Positions 36,948-48,634 of a DNA stretch of 64,000 nt are shown here, piece after piece. The stretch is taken from positions 29,199 to 93,198 of the forward strand of contig MU404192.1 in the NCBI GenBank assembly GCA_022695795.1, written 5' to 3'. The notes beneath the pieces were generated by a model that was not told the DNA's origin, searched no databases, and saw only the letters and a list, made by a program, of their open reading frames with translations. This DNA comes from Biscogniauxia marginata (taxonomy: Eukaryota; Ascomycota; Sordariomycetes; Xylariales; Xylariaceae). Each line of letters begins with the position of its first letter. Within the stretch, counting starts at the first letter, position 1. Both the position numbers and the translations under genes were made by a program.

Positions 36948-38462
36948 TTGCCACGCCATATACGCCAATCCTTAGTGCGTCCGATAATAAATGAAGCTCT
37001 CGCCATCGTCATGGAGGCAAACGATGTGCGCGATGAGTCGAGACGCGACCCGCCCTCCGAGTCCACACCGCTCTTACAGGACTCGAAGCCATTAGATGCC
37101 ATCGCTAGCGACACCTGGTGGTCGGAACTATGGCTCCTCACGTGGTACTCCGTGCCTCTCATCGCCACCTACCTGCTCCAGTACTCGTACAGCGTGATCA
37201 CGACGTTCGTCGCGGGCCACCTCAGCGCCGATGACCTCGCCGCCGCCAGCATAGGCATGACGACGATGAACATCGTCGGGCTCGCGACCTTTGAGGGCAT
37301 GGCGACGGCGCTCGACACGCTCTGCGCCCAAGCCTACGGCTCGGGCAACCTTGTCGGCGTCGGCCTGCACGTCCAGCGCATGTTGCTATTCATGGCCCTG
37401 GCCGCGATACCCATCGGTGCCTTTTGGCTGTGTTCCCCGTTGATCCTGGCCCTCTTCGTGAAGCAGCACCACCTGGCCGTCATGGCCGGCTACTTCTTGC
37501 GCGTCAGCTTGATCGGTATGCCCGGGTATGCCTCGTTCGAGGCGGGCAAGCGGTTCCTGCAGGCCCAGGGCGACTTCAAGGCCGCCATGGTTATCCTCGT
37601 CATATGCACCCCCGTGAACGCTTTCCTGAGCTGGTTTCTGGCGTTCAAGCTTGACATGGGTCTCGGTGGCGCTGCGCTGGGAGCCGCCCTCACTAATAAC
37701 TTGCGGCCGCTGCTTCTCCTGGTCTACATCATGATGCCCGCAGGGCGCTGGTCCCGCCAGTGTTGGGGTGGGTTCTCACGCAGTGCGCTGTCGAAATGGG
37801 GACCTATGGTTCGATTGTCCGTTGCAGGCTCGGCGGTCAATTTAGGAGAGTGGGCGGCTTTCGAGGTCGTGGCTTTTAGTACATCGTACCTTAGCACGAA
37901 TCACCTAGCGGCGCAGACGCTCCTGACCACGATTTCTGTCGTGTCGTGGCATATCCCTTTCTCGATCAGCGTCGCGATAAGCACCCGCATCGGCCATCTA
38001 GTCGGTGCCGGCCTGCTTCCCACGGCGCGACGTGCGGCTGCTATTTACGCTTGCGTGTTTACGTTCATCGGCTGCTTTGATGGACTTGTCATATTCGTAC
38101 TTCGAGATCAGCTTACGAGGTTCTTCTCCGATGATCACTCCGTGTGTGCTCTTGCGGCTAAGTCCATGTTCGCCGTTGGCGTTTTCCAGATTATAGATTC
38201 CATCATTTGCTGCACTAATGGTATGCTTCGTGGCCTTGGTCGCCAATCTGTTGCTGCGTGGGTAGTCTTTGGAGTAAACTACCTCGCTGCCGTTCCGCTC
38301 GCCATATGGCTAGAACTTGGTCCTCCGGGCCTAGGCATAGATGGTATCTGGATAGGCCTCGGGAGCGGTATGGTAATAATTGCTGTTGTCGAATGCGTAT
38401 ATATGAAAACTCTGAGATGGCAAGATTGCGTCGAAAGTGCAAAATTAAGGGAGGACTCATAA
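36948..38462 (+). CDS. MATE-family multidrug/toxin efflux transporter
   Basis: Intact single-exon frame of 504 codons. After a polar N-terminus of about 65 residues with a dileucine-type STPLL sorting signal (about residues 39-43), it shows roughly twelve hydrophobic segments in the MATE pattern. Recognisable pieces are SVPLIATYLLQYSYSVIT, FVAGHLSADDLAAASIG, ALDTLCAQAYGSGN, RVSLIGMPGYASFEAGKRFL, the second-half copy AFSTSYLSTNHLAAQTLLTT, and SVAISTRIGHLVGAG. MATE carriers export organic cations or metabolites in exchange for protons or sodium; fungal members such as yeast Erc1 and YDR338C localise to vacuole or plasma membrane. The alternative start at 37011 (MEANDV) is plausible because the first 21 residues look unlike the family. 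It is the only unbroken gene between 35.2 and 44 kb. Confidence 0.9.
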   Translation: MPRHIRQSLVRPIINEALAIVMEANDVRDESRRDPPSESTPLLQDSKPLDAIASDTWWSELWLLTWYSVPLIATYLLQYSYSVITTFVAGHLSADDLAAASIGMTTMNIVGLATFEGMATALDTLCAQAYGSGNLVGVGLHVQRMLLFMALAAIPIGAFWLCSPLILALFVKQHHLAVMAGYFLRVSLIGMPGYASFEAGKRFLQAQGDFKAAMVILVICTPVNAFLSWFLAFKLDMGLGGAALGAALTNNLRPLLLLVYIMMPAGRWSRQCWGGFSRSALSKWGPMVRLSVAGSAVNLGEWAAFEVVAFSTSYLSTNHLAAQTLLTTISVVSWHIPFSISVAISTRIGHLVGAGLLPTARRAAAIYACVFTFIGCFDGLVIFVLRDQLTRFFSDDHSVCALAAKSMFAVGVFQIIDSIICCTNGMLRGLGRQSVAAWVVFGVNYLAAVPLAIWLELGPPGLGIDGIWIGLGSGMVIIAVVECVYMKTLRWQDCVESAKLREDS

Positions 38463-38707
38463 TCTGTAGACCAAAAGGGGCTTCAGTGCTGATGTAATTT
38501 GTCAATGAGATTACGGCCTTAAATTTATGAATGACTCGCTACTTCATTGGCTCGAAGTTGCAAACATTGACGATCCCCACCCATCAATTCTAGGATATAT
38601 GCTATCTAAGAATGTTCCTGGCGACATTGTGATAACGCACCCAGTTTTTAAGGCTGGATTATGTTCTTTATTAATTCCTTGTAGGGTTTCAAAGTTTCAT
38701 TGCTACG

Positions 38708-40358
38708 TTATAATTTAGCCGCATAAACAAAGCAGGCGGTATCGTTGGTGCTCCCACAATCCTCTTTAAATATAGCTCTCTCTGGATATAGACATATGAT
38801 TCTATTGTTAATCTTTCTATAACCATTAGTAAATGTTGTTGGTAGATTGTTTGGAGCCATGCCGTTCTCGACCCATGCGCGCAGAACAATGAAAAGCGGT
38901 CGTCGGCTGTCCATTTCGAAAGCAGTGTGCAAAGCCCGGGACTTCGTAGAAGCGATAAAAGTCCTGTACATTGTGGACAACCCCCTTAACGCTATCGTAG
39001 TAGTCTTCGGTGGCTTATATTGGTATAGCCTCGTCGTACTACACGTTGGGATGATCAGGAGCACCCCTCTGAAAATAGGGGCTGGGCTTTGCACTAATCC
39101 GTGATACGTCAGCATCTTGCCGCCGTTCTTGTAGAACTCGGTGAGGTTGGGGTTACTGCCTGCAACTACCGAGTCGTACTCCGCTCCCGACTGTCTCATA
39201 ATCTTGCCAAACTCCTCCCAAGCCATGGCGGTGTAATTGTACTCGGGGTTCTTTTCAACAAAGATCTGGATCCACTGGTAGGTTAGGGGCACAGGATTGC
39301 TCTTGCACAAGTTTTCGTTGCATTTTGTAGCAGCGATTCTTGTTCCTGTCACATCGCTACTCAGATCTGTACCGTGGCTAACTCCGTACTAGATGAAGTT
39401 ACCATCCATGTCCGTGGAACCTACCCAGCTAGCACTAGCAATAATAGCCGCAGCCCTGCTAATCATCGTTGATCTGTTCTCTGTGGCACAGAAGAATCCG
39501 GTGCCAACGTATTGGAAGGGGTCAAAAGAGCATGTCTTGGGGGTTAATACAATCCCATTCCTGACCCCGTCATCCCCGTCACATTCCTGCACGGCTAGGC
39601 TGGTAAGAGTGTCTAACTCGCAGCCACGTGGATACTCGCCCATGATTTTCACAAGAATTTGCGGCCAGAACATTGCTGGAGCCCATTGGGCCCAGTGGAT
39701 AGCGGGCGCAGAAGCTGTTATTCCGTTGTATGCAGTAGGGTGTCTTTGTGCCATTTCGAACCCCTGTCGGCCGCCTTGGGAACACCCATTAAAGTAGGAG
39801 TAGTCGGGTGGTTTTCCATAGAAATCTTGTATGACACTCTTTGCTATCATTGCCTATATCTAGGTGAGTAGCGCCCTTATATAGCGGCAATTTATTTACC
39901 ATATCATTGAGTGTATCGCCGCCCAAGTGTTGAATAGCCACAGTATCGACTTCTCCAAGACTATTAAGCACCCACGAGTATGGATCAAGCGGATTGGAGA
40001 TCTCAGCATCTGTGCTAATAGTAGCGTAACCTTCACCAATGGCTCCAGTCATTGCCCCATAACTCAAGTCAAACCGGCCTGGTCCCAATCCACTCCCTCC
40101 CGCTGCTTGGAGACGGCTATTCCAGCCAGTATCAGGGAGCCAAGCTTCAGAAGTCACGAGGTCACCATCACCCGGATGGGTATAGCTGACAGTGACATTG
40201 CAGAATGAGGCTTTTTCCACATTGAACCCGCCATGGTTAGGATAGTATACTGGCGTGACCTCGCGGCTGTAGTTAGTCACCGATGCTGCGCGAATGACCA
40301 CGATCTCAGCTCTGGAGATTATGGGAGACTTAAATACTGATTGGATGCAGTTAGTCAT
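38708..40358 (-). pseudogene. Tannase/feruloyl esterase family gene, broken
   Basis: Family motifs occur in order on the minus strand: SYTHPGDGDLVTSEAWLPD, NSRLQAAGGSG, then an intron at 39854-39899 that joins GGDTLNDM to AMIAKSVIQDFYGK, then the nucleophile elbow YFNGCSQGGRQG, ECDGDDGVRNGI, and FYRFYEVPGFAHC. The last motif supplies the His of the CS-D-HC catalytic arrangement. These secreted enzymes hydrolyse gallate or ferulate esters of plant material. The gene is damaged. An in-frame TAG at 39389-39391 sits where the family has Trp (NFI*YG, TGG to TAG). After KMLTYHGL the frame shifts near 39060, with two further stops in the shifted frame, and returns near 38890. The N-terminus lacks a signal peptide, so the 5' end is probably lost. 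Sequencing error alone is unlikely to explain all lesions. Confidence 0.83.
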
Positions 40359-41330
40359 GTTTTTCTGATTCCAGACATCTTCAAATATGTGTAGGCGTTG
40401 AACGTTCTAGCTTAGTTTATATTATGACGGGTCAAGATAACCCCAGCAATCCTCCGCAGCCCGGTGTTGTTATGCGATATTAGCCGATTTCATACTACTT
40501 GACCGGTAGAAGTGAAAGCTGTTTGGAATAAATTAATTCTTTCAGATGCAGTATCGATATACTTCCTATTGAGCATGACGTCAGGCTGGAGGTAAATCTA
40601 TAAGATGGTCCTAACAAGTTCACCCACCCGAACGACTTCGGGGATTTATGAGATCCGTCCGCGAGGATCACAGAAAACATTAATTTCTATCGAGACGTTA
40701 TGATTGTACTCTCAAGAAATAAATTATATGAAAGCTTTAGAAGTTGGCACATCCCCGCATAGACGTTTCCTAAGCATAGATGGGCCATTCTACCTTGAGG
40801 CATATAACTGAGAAGCACTTATTGTGAGAACCCATTGCTTCATTATACAAGTATTTTCAAGCCGAATTATCTCTGTTTTGGAGCTATTTCATTATAGCCT
40901 CAGCAGAAAAGCCAAGTAGTAGGTATAAACCTTACCATATGAAAGTGGTAAAATATGTGAGCGTTGCGAAGGTATATAGTTAAACGTACAAATAGACTCT
41001 TTCAAAACTCAATATATAACAGCCCAATGGGAAAGAAATAATACATTTAACTCCATTAGTTGAAATTGGCCCGACCCGCCCCTATTTGTATAGCCCCTTT
41101 ACACCACTGCCAAGACGTTGCGAATACCTTACTGGAAATACAGCAAATTAGACTTGCCCTAGTTAAAGGTGCCTGGGTAGCAAGTCAACTTCCAATAATA
41201 TCCAAGGACAATATCTCGCATCTACCTTTGTTGCGACTGCTCGATGCCCGTGGAAATAGTGTCTCGGGCAATTTCAATCATTCGGTGGGCTATGGCCAGA
41301 TGAGTCAGATACGATGTAATATACATACAG
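40359..41330. other. Intergenic
   Basis: About 1 kb between two divergently transcribed broken genes. The frame at 41060-41452 lies partly over the real VIT frame in another phase and is not called. No other feature recognised. Confidence 0.5.
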
Positions 41331-43793
41331 AGTTGCTAGCCTACCCCCAACTATTCCCAAGCAGTTACCAGAGAATGAATCGACTCGAAGTGTGTTACCC
41401 CCGAAGTCTGTCTCAATTGATGCGCGGCTCGTTCAGGATACTGCAAAAGTAACAGTTAGGCAGCACTTCTGGAATAATGCCGAGACCTATATCACTCGGG
41501 GGTCTTACGTATTTCCTCTGCCGAACGGCTGTACTATCACAAGCTTTAGTTGTCGTATAGGCCAAGACGAAATCTTAAATGCCAAGGTTTATCCTAAAGA
41601 TGAGGCACGAGAGTCATTCCAGAGAGCTGTCGCAGAGCTGTCGCAGAGCAACACGTTACTACGCTCCTAGAACAGAATACGCCGGAGATCTTCACTGCTT
41701 CTCTGGGAAATATACCAAAAGACACCCTTTTAAAAACAGAACTGACGTATGTCACGTTACTGAAACATCAATTTGCTGATGAAAGGAATATTATTACTTT
41801 CACCATTCCAACCTACATAGCAAATAGATACGGCAATGCCCCTGTCGACATGAAGGGGATGGTTCATCAGGAGATAGAACAAAACCTAACCCTTCAAATC
41901 AGCATCGTGGCACCTGAGGCAATCTCCAATATTTCGAGCGACACACATAAGATTTTGGTAGAACGCAGTATGGATAGATTCCAGGCCTCTAATCTAGATG
42001 ACCTCACGGAGGCAGAGTCAAAGACAGGGTTGGAAACAGCTACAGTGAGGCTAGAATATAGAGCCGGTTTCTTGGACTAAGATTTTGTCCTTTCCATTGA
42101 AACTGAGCCTCATAATGGTCAAATGTCTCCGCAAGCCTGGTTGGAAGATCATCCGACTCTAGAGAACCAAAAGGCTATCATGGTAGCAATCCCTCCCACG
42201 TCCATGATGACGAACAACCAAATCGAACAGCATGGAGAGATACTCTTCCTAGCCGACAGGTCTGGATCTATGGACGATAAGATGGAAACTTTGAGGTCGT
42301 CTCTGAAGTATTTCCTCAACGGAATCCCGCTAGATCGAACGTTCAACATCTGGTCCTTTGGGTCCCATTACGAGTATCTCTGGCCAAGGTCTCGGCCTTA
42401 TAACCCCGAATTCAAAGAGCAAGCTGTAAATTATGTGCAAAGCAAATTCCAGTCTGACATGGGAGGCACCGAAATTCTTGACGCCCTCAAAGCCTTGGTC
42501 CAAGCACGAGATCTGTCGAGCTATTGTGACATCATCATTTTGACTGATGGAGAGGTTTGGAGGCTTGACGAGACTCTAGACTTCGTCCAAAGGACAAGAT
42601 CATCATCGGAAGGAAAGGTACGATTCTTCGCACACGGTATTGGCGCCCACGTCTCCCATGCGCTTGTGGAAGGGATTGCTACTCTAGGCGGGGGCTACTC
42701 TGAGGTCGTTCCCAAGGCTAGTCAGGGCAGATGGGAAGATCGCGTTGTCGCTATGACAAAGGCGGCTCTCACAAACCATACCGCCACACCAAAACTTGAC
42801 CTCGGCAACTTGGGTACGCCAAGAGCACCTGAGAATCTTGAACGTCTAAACCCTTTTCCAAAGCGGGCGGGTGTTTCTACTCTACGAGGCAGATTCATCA
42901 CAGCAGGAATTGACGAGCCTCACTTTCAAAATGAACACCCCCTGAAGGCGTGGAGGTACCCAACATCGTTCCTTTAGTTAAGCTGCAGAATTCAGACCCG
43001 ATTATCCATAATTTGGCTGCACGAGCCGTTTTAGATGATATTGAACGGCATCAAAGATACTTTGACCCATCCAAGTCATTTGATTCGGCCCAGGCCGAGG
43101 AGATCAGTTGCAGGTATTCGCTACTGTCGAAATGGACTAGCTTTTTCCTAGAACAAGAGAATCTGGGGCGAGATGGAGATGAGCCTTTGATGGATAGAAT
43201 TATTCCAGTCGATTGTCCTTCCCAAGTCACGACTCTGTTGCAGCCACGTGGTCTTCAAAAGTCATCCAGCGGCTCCCGATTTCTTGATATTTCACGGAAA
43301 CGGAGTCGTCCGCTTTCTAGCTACCTTAAAGAAAGATCACGAGGTGCCCGCTGCCGACGCCCCCTATTTCGCGGAAGCATATGAGCAAGATATCCGGAGA
43401 ATATACAGAAGTCGTATATCGCAAAACTCTTGGATCATCAAGCCTACGACGGCAGCATCCGGAGCTCTGCACGACGCGTCCTTGGCAAGGACATAACGGC
43501 CACGATTATCCAAGTGAAAAACCACATATCGAAGCACATTCTCGCTGACGTATCAAGCCCAACTCACGACACTAAACCCTTGGCGTACACCGTGGTTGTC
43601 GTCGTGCTTGCTTCTCGAGCGCGACTTCCAGAAATCCAAGGACCTGTGGGACCTGATGCACACGAAGGCGCTTCAGTTCATCAGCTCGCACGTTTCTGAC
43701 GAGCTGAATAAAGACGAGCTCTTTTACTTTACCAAAGAAAAGCTGCGTGGGAGTGCTGATACCTCAAATGACCCAGGCAAGCCTGGACAATGA
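41331..43793 (+). pseudogene. VIT + von Willebrand A domain protein, broken
   Basis: The N-terminal part (about 41350-41635) reads as a VIT domain: VTVRQHFWNNAETYITRG, YVFPLPNGCTITSF, then KDEARESFQRAVAE. A vWA domain follows at about 42230-42760 with an intact MIDAS metal site: LADRSGSM (DxSxS), GGTEI and LTDGE. C-terminal conserved pieces are VKLQNSDPIIHNLAARAVL, LLDHQAYDGSI and LQFISSHVSDEL. VIT-vWA proteins are intracellular and are thought to mediate protein contacts; a precise role is unknown in fungi. Lesions: an exact 11-bp tandem duplication at 41625-41646 shifts the frame, TAA at 42078-42080 interrupts GFLD*DFVLSI, another shift lies near 42945, and more occur after 43200. Removing one 11-bp copy would restore a long family-like frame, so this lesion looks recent. 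Confidence 0.82.
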
Positions 43794-44705
43794 CAGCCTG
43801 GAAATGGATGAAGATAGAAGCACCGATGAAAAAACGGAGGAATTCAACAACGAGGTGTCGGAGCGTGTTGCCGTGCTTACTGCCCCTACGCAGTGAGAAG
43901 AATGCCAAATGCATGGCTCTCAGAAAAATAGGAGGGTCGGTCACTATCACAACGATCGCAATGGTGAGGACATCAACGACGTTGTTGCGCGAGGAGCTGG
44001 AACTAGGGGTAAACTCAGAAGCGGTCTTTTTACATACGAAACACTCTCTTCCTGACTAGCCTTGTAGCTACGGCTCTACATCTCCCTAGCTTTCCTTTTC
44101 CCTGGTAGTGATCAGGATTGGAAATACTAGAAGAACGGGCCGCTTGTCTGGAGGTGCTAATACGGCGACGGGTATTATCTTGAAGTAGCCTAGATAGCAC
44201 TTACACTTATTCAGAAGTTCAATTAGTTATTCTTACAACCTCTCCTATGCTTAACATCTCAAATACAATGGTGAAATTACCTCAGCACTTCGAAGCTGAG
44301 GCTTAAGAATACGATATTTTAAACCATCTAGGCGTAACGTAGTGTTAAGATAGGCCAGCTTAGACTAAATACATATCACATAACGGTATAGTACACTTAA
44401 CCTTCTTCATAGTATTAGTTCGTAATTACCAACACCAGATAAAAAGAGCGTGGGGATACTTTATCTATCCCCTACCCTCCCGTCTTGTCCCGTATGCCTA
44501 CGTTCAAATAGAATATATAAAGTTTCTCTAAGTTTCTTCTCAACATTGCGCAATTCCTCTCTCTCGCACCTATTCCGTACACATTCTCTCTAGGTAGCTA
44601 ACCATCTCTCTAGCTTCGGTACGATATACGCACCATCCACCATCATCATCATGATCTCCTCTCGTCCGTCTCACTCGGACTCCCTCCGTCATACCTACGC
44701 CAGTC

Positions 44706-44748
<43 letters not shown>

Positions 44749-44800
44749 ACGCACACACATACCTCACCCGAACCCTTCAAACAAACACGCCGCGCCCTCC
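43794..44800. other. Intergenic
   Basis: No gene supported. It holds the decayed tail of the VIT-vWA relic, a moderately AT-rich stretch at 44150-44540, and the microsatellite at 44707-44759 just downstream of the HAD-hydrolase stop. Confidence 0.5.
44707..44759. repeat. (CA)n microsatellite
   Basis: About 26 CA units, with CG variants in the right half (ACACGCACACGCACACG). It lies 3' of the HAD-family gene, probably in its 3' untranslated region or just beyond. Confidence 0.9.
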
Positions 44801-46462
44801 CTATTTAATCCCCTCCCATCCCTCCCCGCCCCAGCCCTCCTCCCGCAACGCCCACTCCACCGCCTCCTTCACATCATCAACCACGACCCGCGGCCTATAC
44901 CTCGGGTCCCCGCGCTCGGGGTTCCAGACCCCCGTCTTCACCAGGGCCGAGACCCAGCGCGTGCCCGCGGGGCTGCTCCAGTCGTTCGCGCCGCGGATGT
45001 CGCTCGCGGGGTTATCGCCGATCATGTACACCGTCTTCAGCCCATTCTTCGGCGTCGGCGTCGGCGTTGTCGTCGTCTCCCCATTCTTTCCTTCCTCTTT
45101 TACTTCCTCTTTCCCTTCCTTCTCCGCATTATCGACACCGGCATCGACGTCCGAACCCAGCATCTTGGCCCTGAGCGCGGCGAGCATGCGCTCCGCATAC
45201 GCGTACGTCCCCGGGAACGGCTTCCCGATGTTGATCCTCCGCAGCCGGGCCTTCCTCCCCGTTTTGCGGTCCCTGCCGCCCGTGACGCGTTCCCATATCC
45301 CGTAGAGCGCGGCCTGGAAGGCGCCCTGGCCGAAGCGCGGGAGGTGGTACTCGGCGGACCAGAAGAGGTCCGGGTTCGAGAATAGGAGGCGCGGCTGGCC
45401 GTCCTTCTGCCAGCCGTTGTGTTGCACGTCCCTGCTCCCGTTGCGCGCGCTGTAGGTGCCCAGCACGCCGCCGTCGGACAGCAGCAGGTCGGTGATGATC
45501 TGCGCGTCGACTGCCCAGTCGCGCGGGTCGTTGAACACGAAGATGGCGGAGATCTTGGGGTTTGGCGTCGGCAGCGGGCGCGCCGTCGCTGCTACGTCGT
45601 ACAGCGGCTCGAACGGGTAGATGGTCGGGTGCGCGGCGAGGATGTCCGCCGGCGTGATCACGTGCTGGAAGCCGTAGCTCTCGGCGATGATGCGCGCCTT
45701 TGCCGGGTCCGAGCCCGTGACCAGGATGTTCTTGTCGCGCAGGCCCTCGAGTCCCTCGAGCAGCTTCTCGTTATTGCCAGAAGTAAAGACGTAGGAGGGA
45801 GAGGAGGAGGCGAGCTCCTGGAAAGGGGTGTGGGACTGCACGAAGTTCTCGGTCGACAGCTCGACGCCGAGGTGCGCGCTCAGGTCCGCGACGCGCTCCT
45901 CCTCGTGCTTGCCCCCGCCGTTAGTCAGCAGGATGAACGGGATCTTGTTCTCTTGCAAGTAGGCGAGCGTCTCGGCTGCGCCGGGGATGGGCTTCGCGAC
46001 GTGCAGAAGGACGCCGTCGATGCTGTCCATTCGTCAGTCACCCTTGCCCGAAGAAGGTCATATTATCCGCTTTATATAAACGTAACTCCATAGACAACAT
46101 TTCTCTCCTCTAAATTCAGAAAATAAAGTGTGTGAGAGAGAGAAAGACAGAGAGAGGTCAAATTCAACTTACTCAAGAGCAAAAGCAAACGGCGGCGGTT
46201 TCCCCAAGGCGACCGCATCCCCTTTCGCTCTCTCATCCGTAATGAGTGTACGAGTACCAAGACCGACGAAGCGCCCATAACCGCATCTACGCGAGGCCCG
46301 GGGAAGCAGTAGGCCCTGGTGGTAATCCCGTGACGACAGCGCTGCGCCACTCGTCCGTCCCGGCGGCAGTGTCGTGAGGAAGTGGGGCCGCAAGATGCGC
46401 GACGCGGAGCCCAACGCCGCCGTCGTGCAGCCGCTCGTCGCACGAGAGGGAAGAGCCTGCAT
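44801..46462 (-). CDS. HAD-superfamily (IIA) mitochondrial hydrolase, YKR070W/CECR5-like
   Basis: Two exons, 503 residues. The start at 46462 (MQALPSRATS) opens a basic, Ser/Arg-rich leader of about 95 residues that fits a mitochondrial targeting sequence. Intron 46023-46172 (150 nt) splits the codon of the first catalytic Asp: FAFALD joined to IDGVLLH gives the HAD motif DxDGVLL. Further motifs are FILLTNGGGKHEEERV (motif II region), VFTSGNN, NILVTGSD, VFNDPRDW, NIGKPFPGTYAYAE (with the motif III Lys) and MIGDNPASDIRGAN (motif IV, DxxxD). This order matches the NagD/CECR5 branch; the yeast relative YKR070W is mitochondrial and of unknown substrate. A Glu/Thr-rich insert (about residues 395-430) is lineage-specific. 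A shorter start at 46030 would lose the first catalytic Asp, so it is rejected. Confidence 0.88.
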
Positions 46463-47564
46463 GGCTCTTTTTTCCTTTCTTTTTTTAGGTGAGAGAGAAA
46501 GAAAAAAGAGAGAGTAGGAGGAGGTGGGTTGGAGTCCGGAGAGAGAAAAAATTTGACAAAGAAAAAAAATTTCCAAGTGGGGAAAACAAAGGTTTACCAC
46601 GGGAGAATCACGCACCTGTTGCTCGCCTCGTAGATATAATAAAATAAATGACGATACTGATAGCGAAAAATTGGGGTTTTATGTTTTAGAAATCGGGGAC
46701 TTGTTACACATTAGAACAACCGATGTCTCTGGTACAAAGGTAGCACGTGACCTATCGGGTAATATATTTTACTTAGTGCTATAAACGCTACTCTTTTATC
46801 TTTACGGTTAAGTACCTGCTACTTAATACTAGCTCATAACTCGATGTGACTGACTCTTTCCTTCTACCTCAATGTTTGTCTTAATTTAGAATAGTAGTAA
46901 TCAAGTGGACGGCGGAGCGGGGACCTGAAGTGAAAAACTCTTATCGGCATCCCGTCATCAAGCGGGTCGTTACCGGAGGGTTCCCCCTTAAACGTCCGTC
47001 TGCATTATATTGGACGGAAGCTGCATCACCTAGGGCCTATATATTACGTGAAAAATAACGATAAGATTCTATAAAATAAAATAGGAACATGTTTATAACA
47101 TAACATATACATACTACTTAAAGAACACATCACAATGACTTGAATGCCAATAGATACCTAATAGCTAGCAAATATTATTAAGGTCTAAAAATCATATTAT
47201 AATATAACTCAGCCTTTGCAACGCTTAATCTAAAAGATACATAAGAAGCAAGAGGAATCCGTAATGCATTATATATAAAGCATCTTCTTCTTTTCTTTTC
47301 TTTCCTTTTATTTTTTTTACATCTTCATACATACAGTCAGGATGTTCATACCTATGGCATCCGTCCATCCATAATTGGGAGGAGTGAGTTATTTACAACT
47401 TCATCGTCATTATAGAATCTTACATTGTAAACCCCCCCTTTCCCTCCCACTTCCTCAACTTCAACCTCAACCCCGACCTCCTCCTCATTCTCCCAACCAC
47501 TCACAGAAATCCAAATCCAGATCCCCCATTCGTTTTGTCTCATCTCATCTCATCTCATCTCGTC
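46463..47564. other. Intergenic
   Basis: No gene supported. The right half (about 47030-47330) is AT-rich but not RIP-like. A pyrimidine-rich stretch with TCTCATCTCATC repeats at about 47540-47570 abuts the Sco1 stop on its 3' side. Confidence 0.5.
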
Positions 47565-48634
47565 TCATTTCCTCCACCCGCCCCTCCAGTCCCTGACGTG
47601 GTCCAGTATGACCTTGGCCGCCTGCTCGGGGCTGTGCTGCCTGCCCAGGGCCTCGACGAAGTCGCCCTCGGGGTCCATGAGGTAGAAGTAGATGCTGTGG
47701 TCGACGAGGTAGTCCTGCCCGGGCCTCACGTCCTTGGGCGTGCTGAAGTAGACTCGGTACGCCTTGCACACGTCGCGGATCTGGTCGTACGTGCCCGTGA
47801 GCCCGACGAGCCGCGGGTGGAACTCGGCCAGGTACGACTTGAGCGTCGCCGGGTCGTCGCGCGCCGGGTCGCACGTGATGAACACGGGCGTCACCGCCCC
47901 CGGCCTCTCCGCCTCCACTAGGTCGTACATGCGCGCCATCTTGTCCAGCTCCTCCGGGCAGATGTCCGGGCAGTGCGTGAAGCCGAAGTAGACCTGCGAA
48001 AGAAAAGCCATTAATAAAAAATATTTTCCTTCCCTCTCCTTAAATACCCTTCTTCTAGCCTCAATGGCAACAAACCCAAGATAAGAGGGAAAATCCATCG
48101 AGAAGATTAAACAAATAGACAACTAACCAGCGAATACCGCCCCTTCAGCTCCCCGCTGTCGAACGGCCGCCCCTCCTGGTCGACAAGGCTGAACTCCCCG
48201 CCGACCTTCGGCCTGCCCACACCCTTGGTCGCCTCGGCCACGCGCTTCCGCTGCATGCGCTGCTTCTCGTGCTCGAAGTACCAGACGAGCCCGGCGCCGG
48301 TGACGACGAACAGCAGGCCGGCCCTCCACGAAAACGGGCCGGTCCGGTACCGGCTGCGCGCCTCCTCCACTGTCTTCGCCTTGTAGCGGCGCTGCTCCAG
48401 CAGTAACGGGGTTCGGCTTCGGCTCCTCGTCGTCGTTGTCGTCGTTGTGCGGGGGGGAAGAGGGGATGGTCGGTGGTAGATAGAGAAGGAAGAGGAGGAA
48501 GGCGAAGGAGGGCTAGTAGTGGTGCTGGAGGATAGGAAGCGTCGGCATTGCTGCTGCCGTTGCTGTCGCGGTTGTTGACGAGTCCGCAGGACGGACCGCA
48601 GCAGCGACGACTCTAACGATCGCAACGACGACAT
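47565..48634 (-). CDS. SCO1: Sco1-type mitochondrial copper chaperone
   Basis: Two exons, 311 residues. The ATG at 48634 (MSSLRSLESSLLRSVL) starts a Ser/Arg-rich mitochondrial presequence. A single membrane segment follows (AGLLFVVTGAGLVWYF), then GGEFSLVDQEGRPF. Intron 47994-48127 joins GRYSL to VYFGFTHCPDICPEELDKM. CPDIC is the copper-binding CxxxC, and the third ligand is the His of LVDHSIYFYLMDP. VFITCDPARDDP and FHPRLVGLTG are typical of the thioredoxin fold of the family. Sco proteins sit in the inner mitochondrial membrane facing the intermembrane space and deliver copper to the CuA site of cytochrome c oxidase subunit 2. The upstream in-frame ATG at 48769 would add 45 unlikely residues. 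Confidence 0.93.

Noticed and set aside
41060..41452. 130-codon plus-strand frame before the VIT domain
   Set aside because: Its 3' part overlaps the VIT coding sequence in another phase, and the rest has no family features.
44651..46093. Plus-strand frames of 224-244 codons opposite the HAD gene
   Set aside because: Low-complexity antisense shadows, one of them starting in the CA microsatellite.
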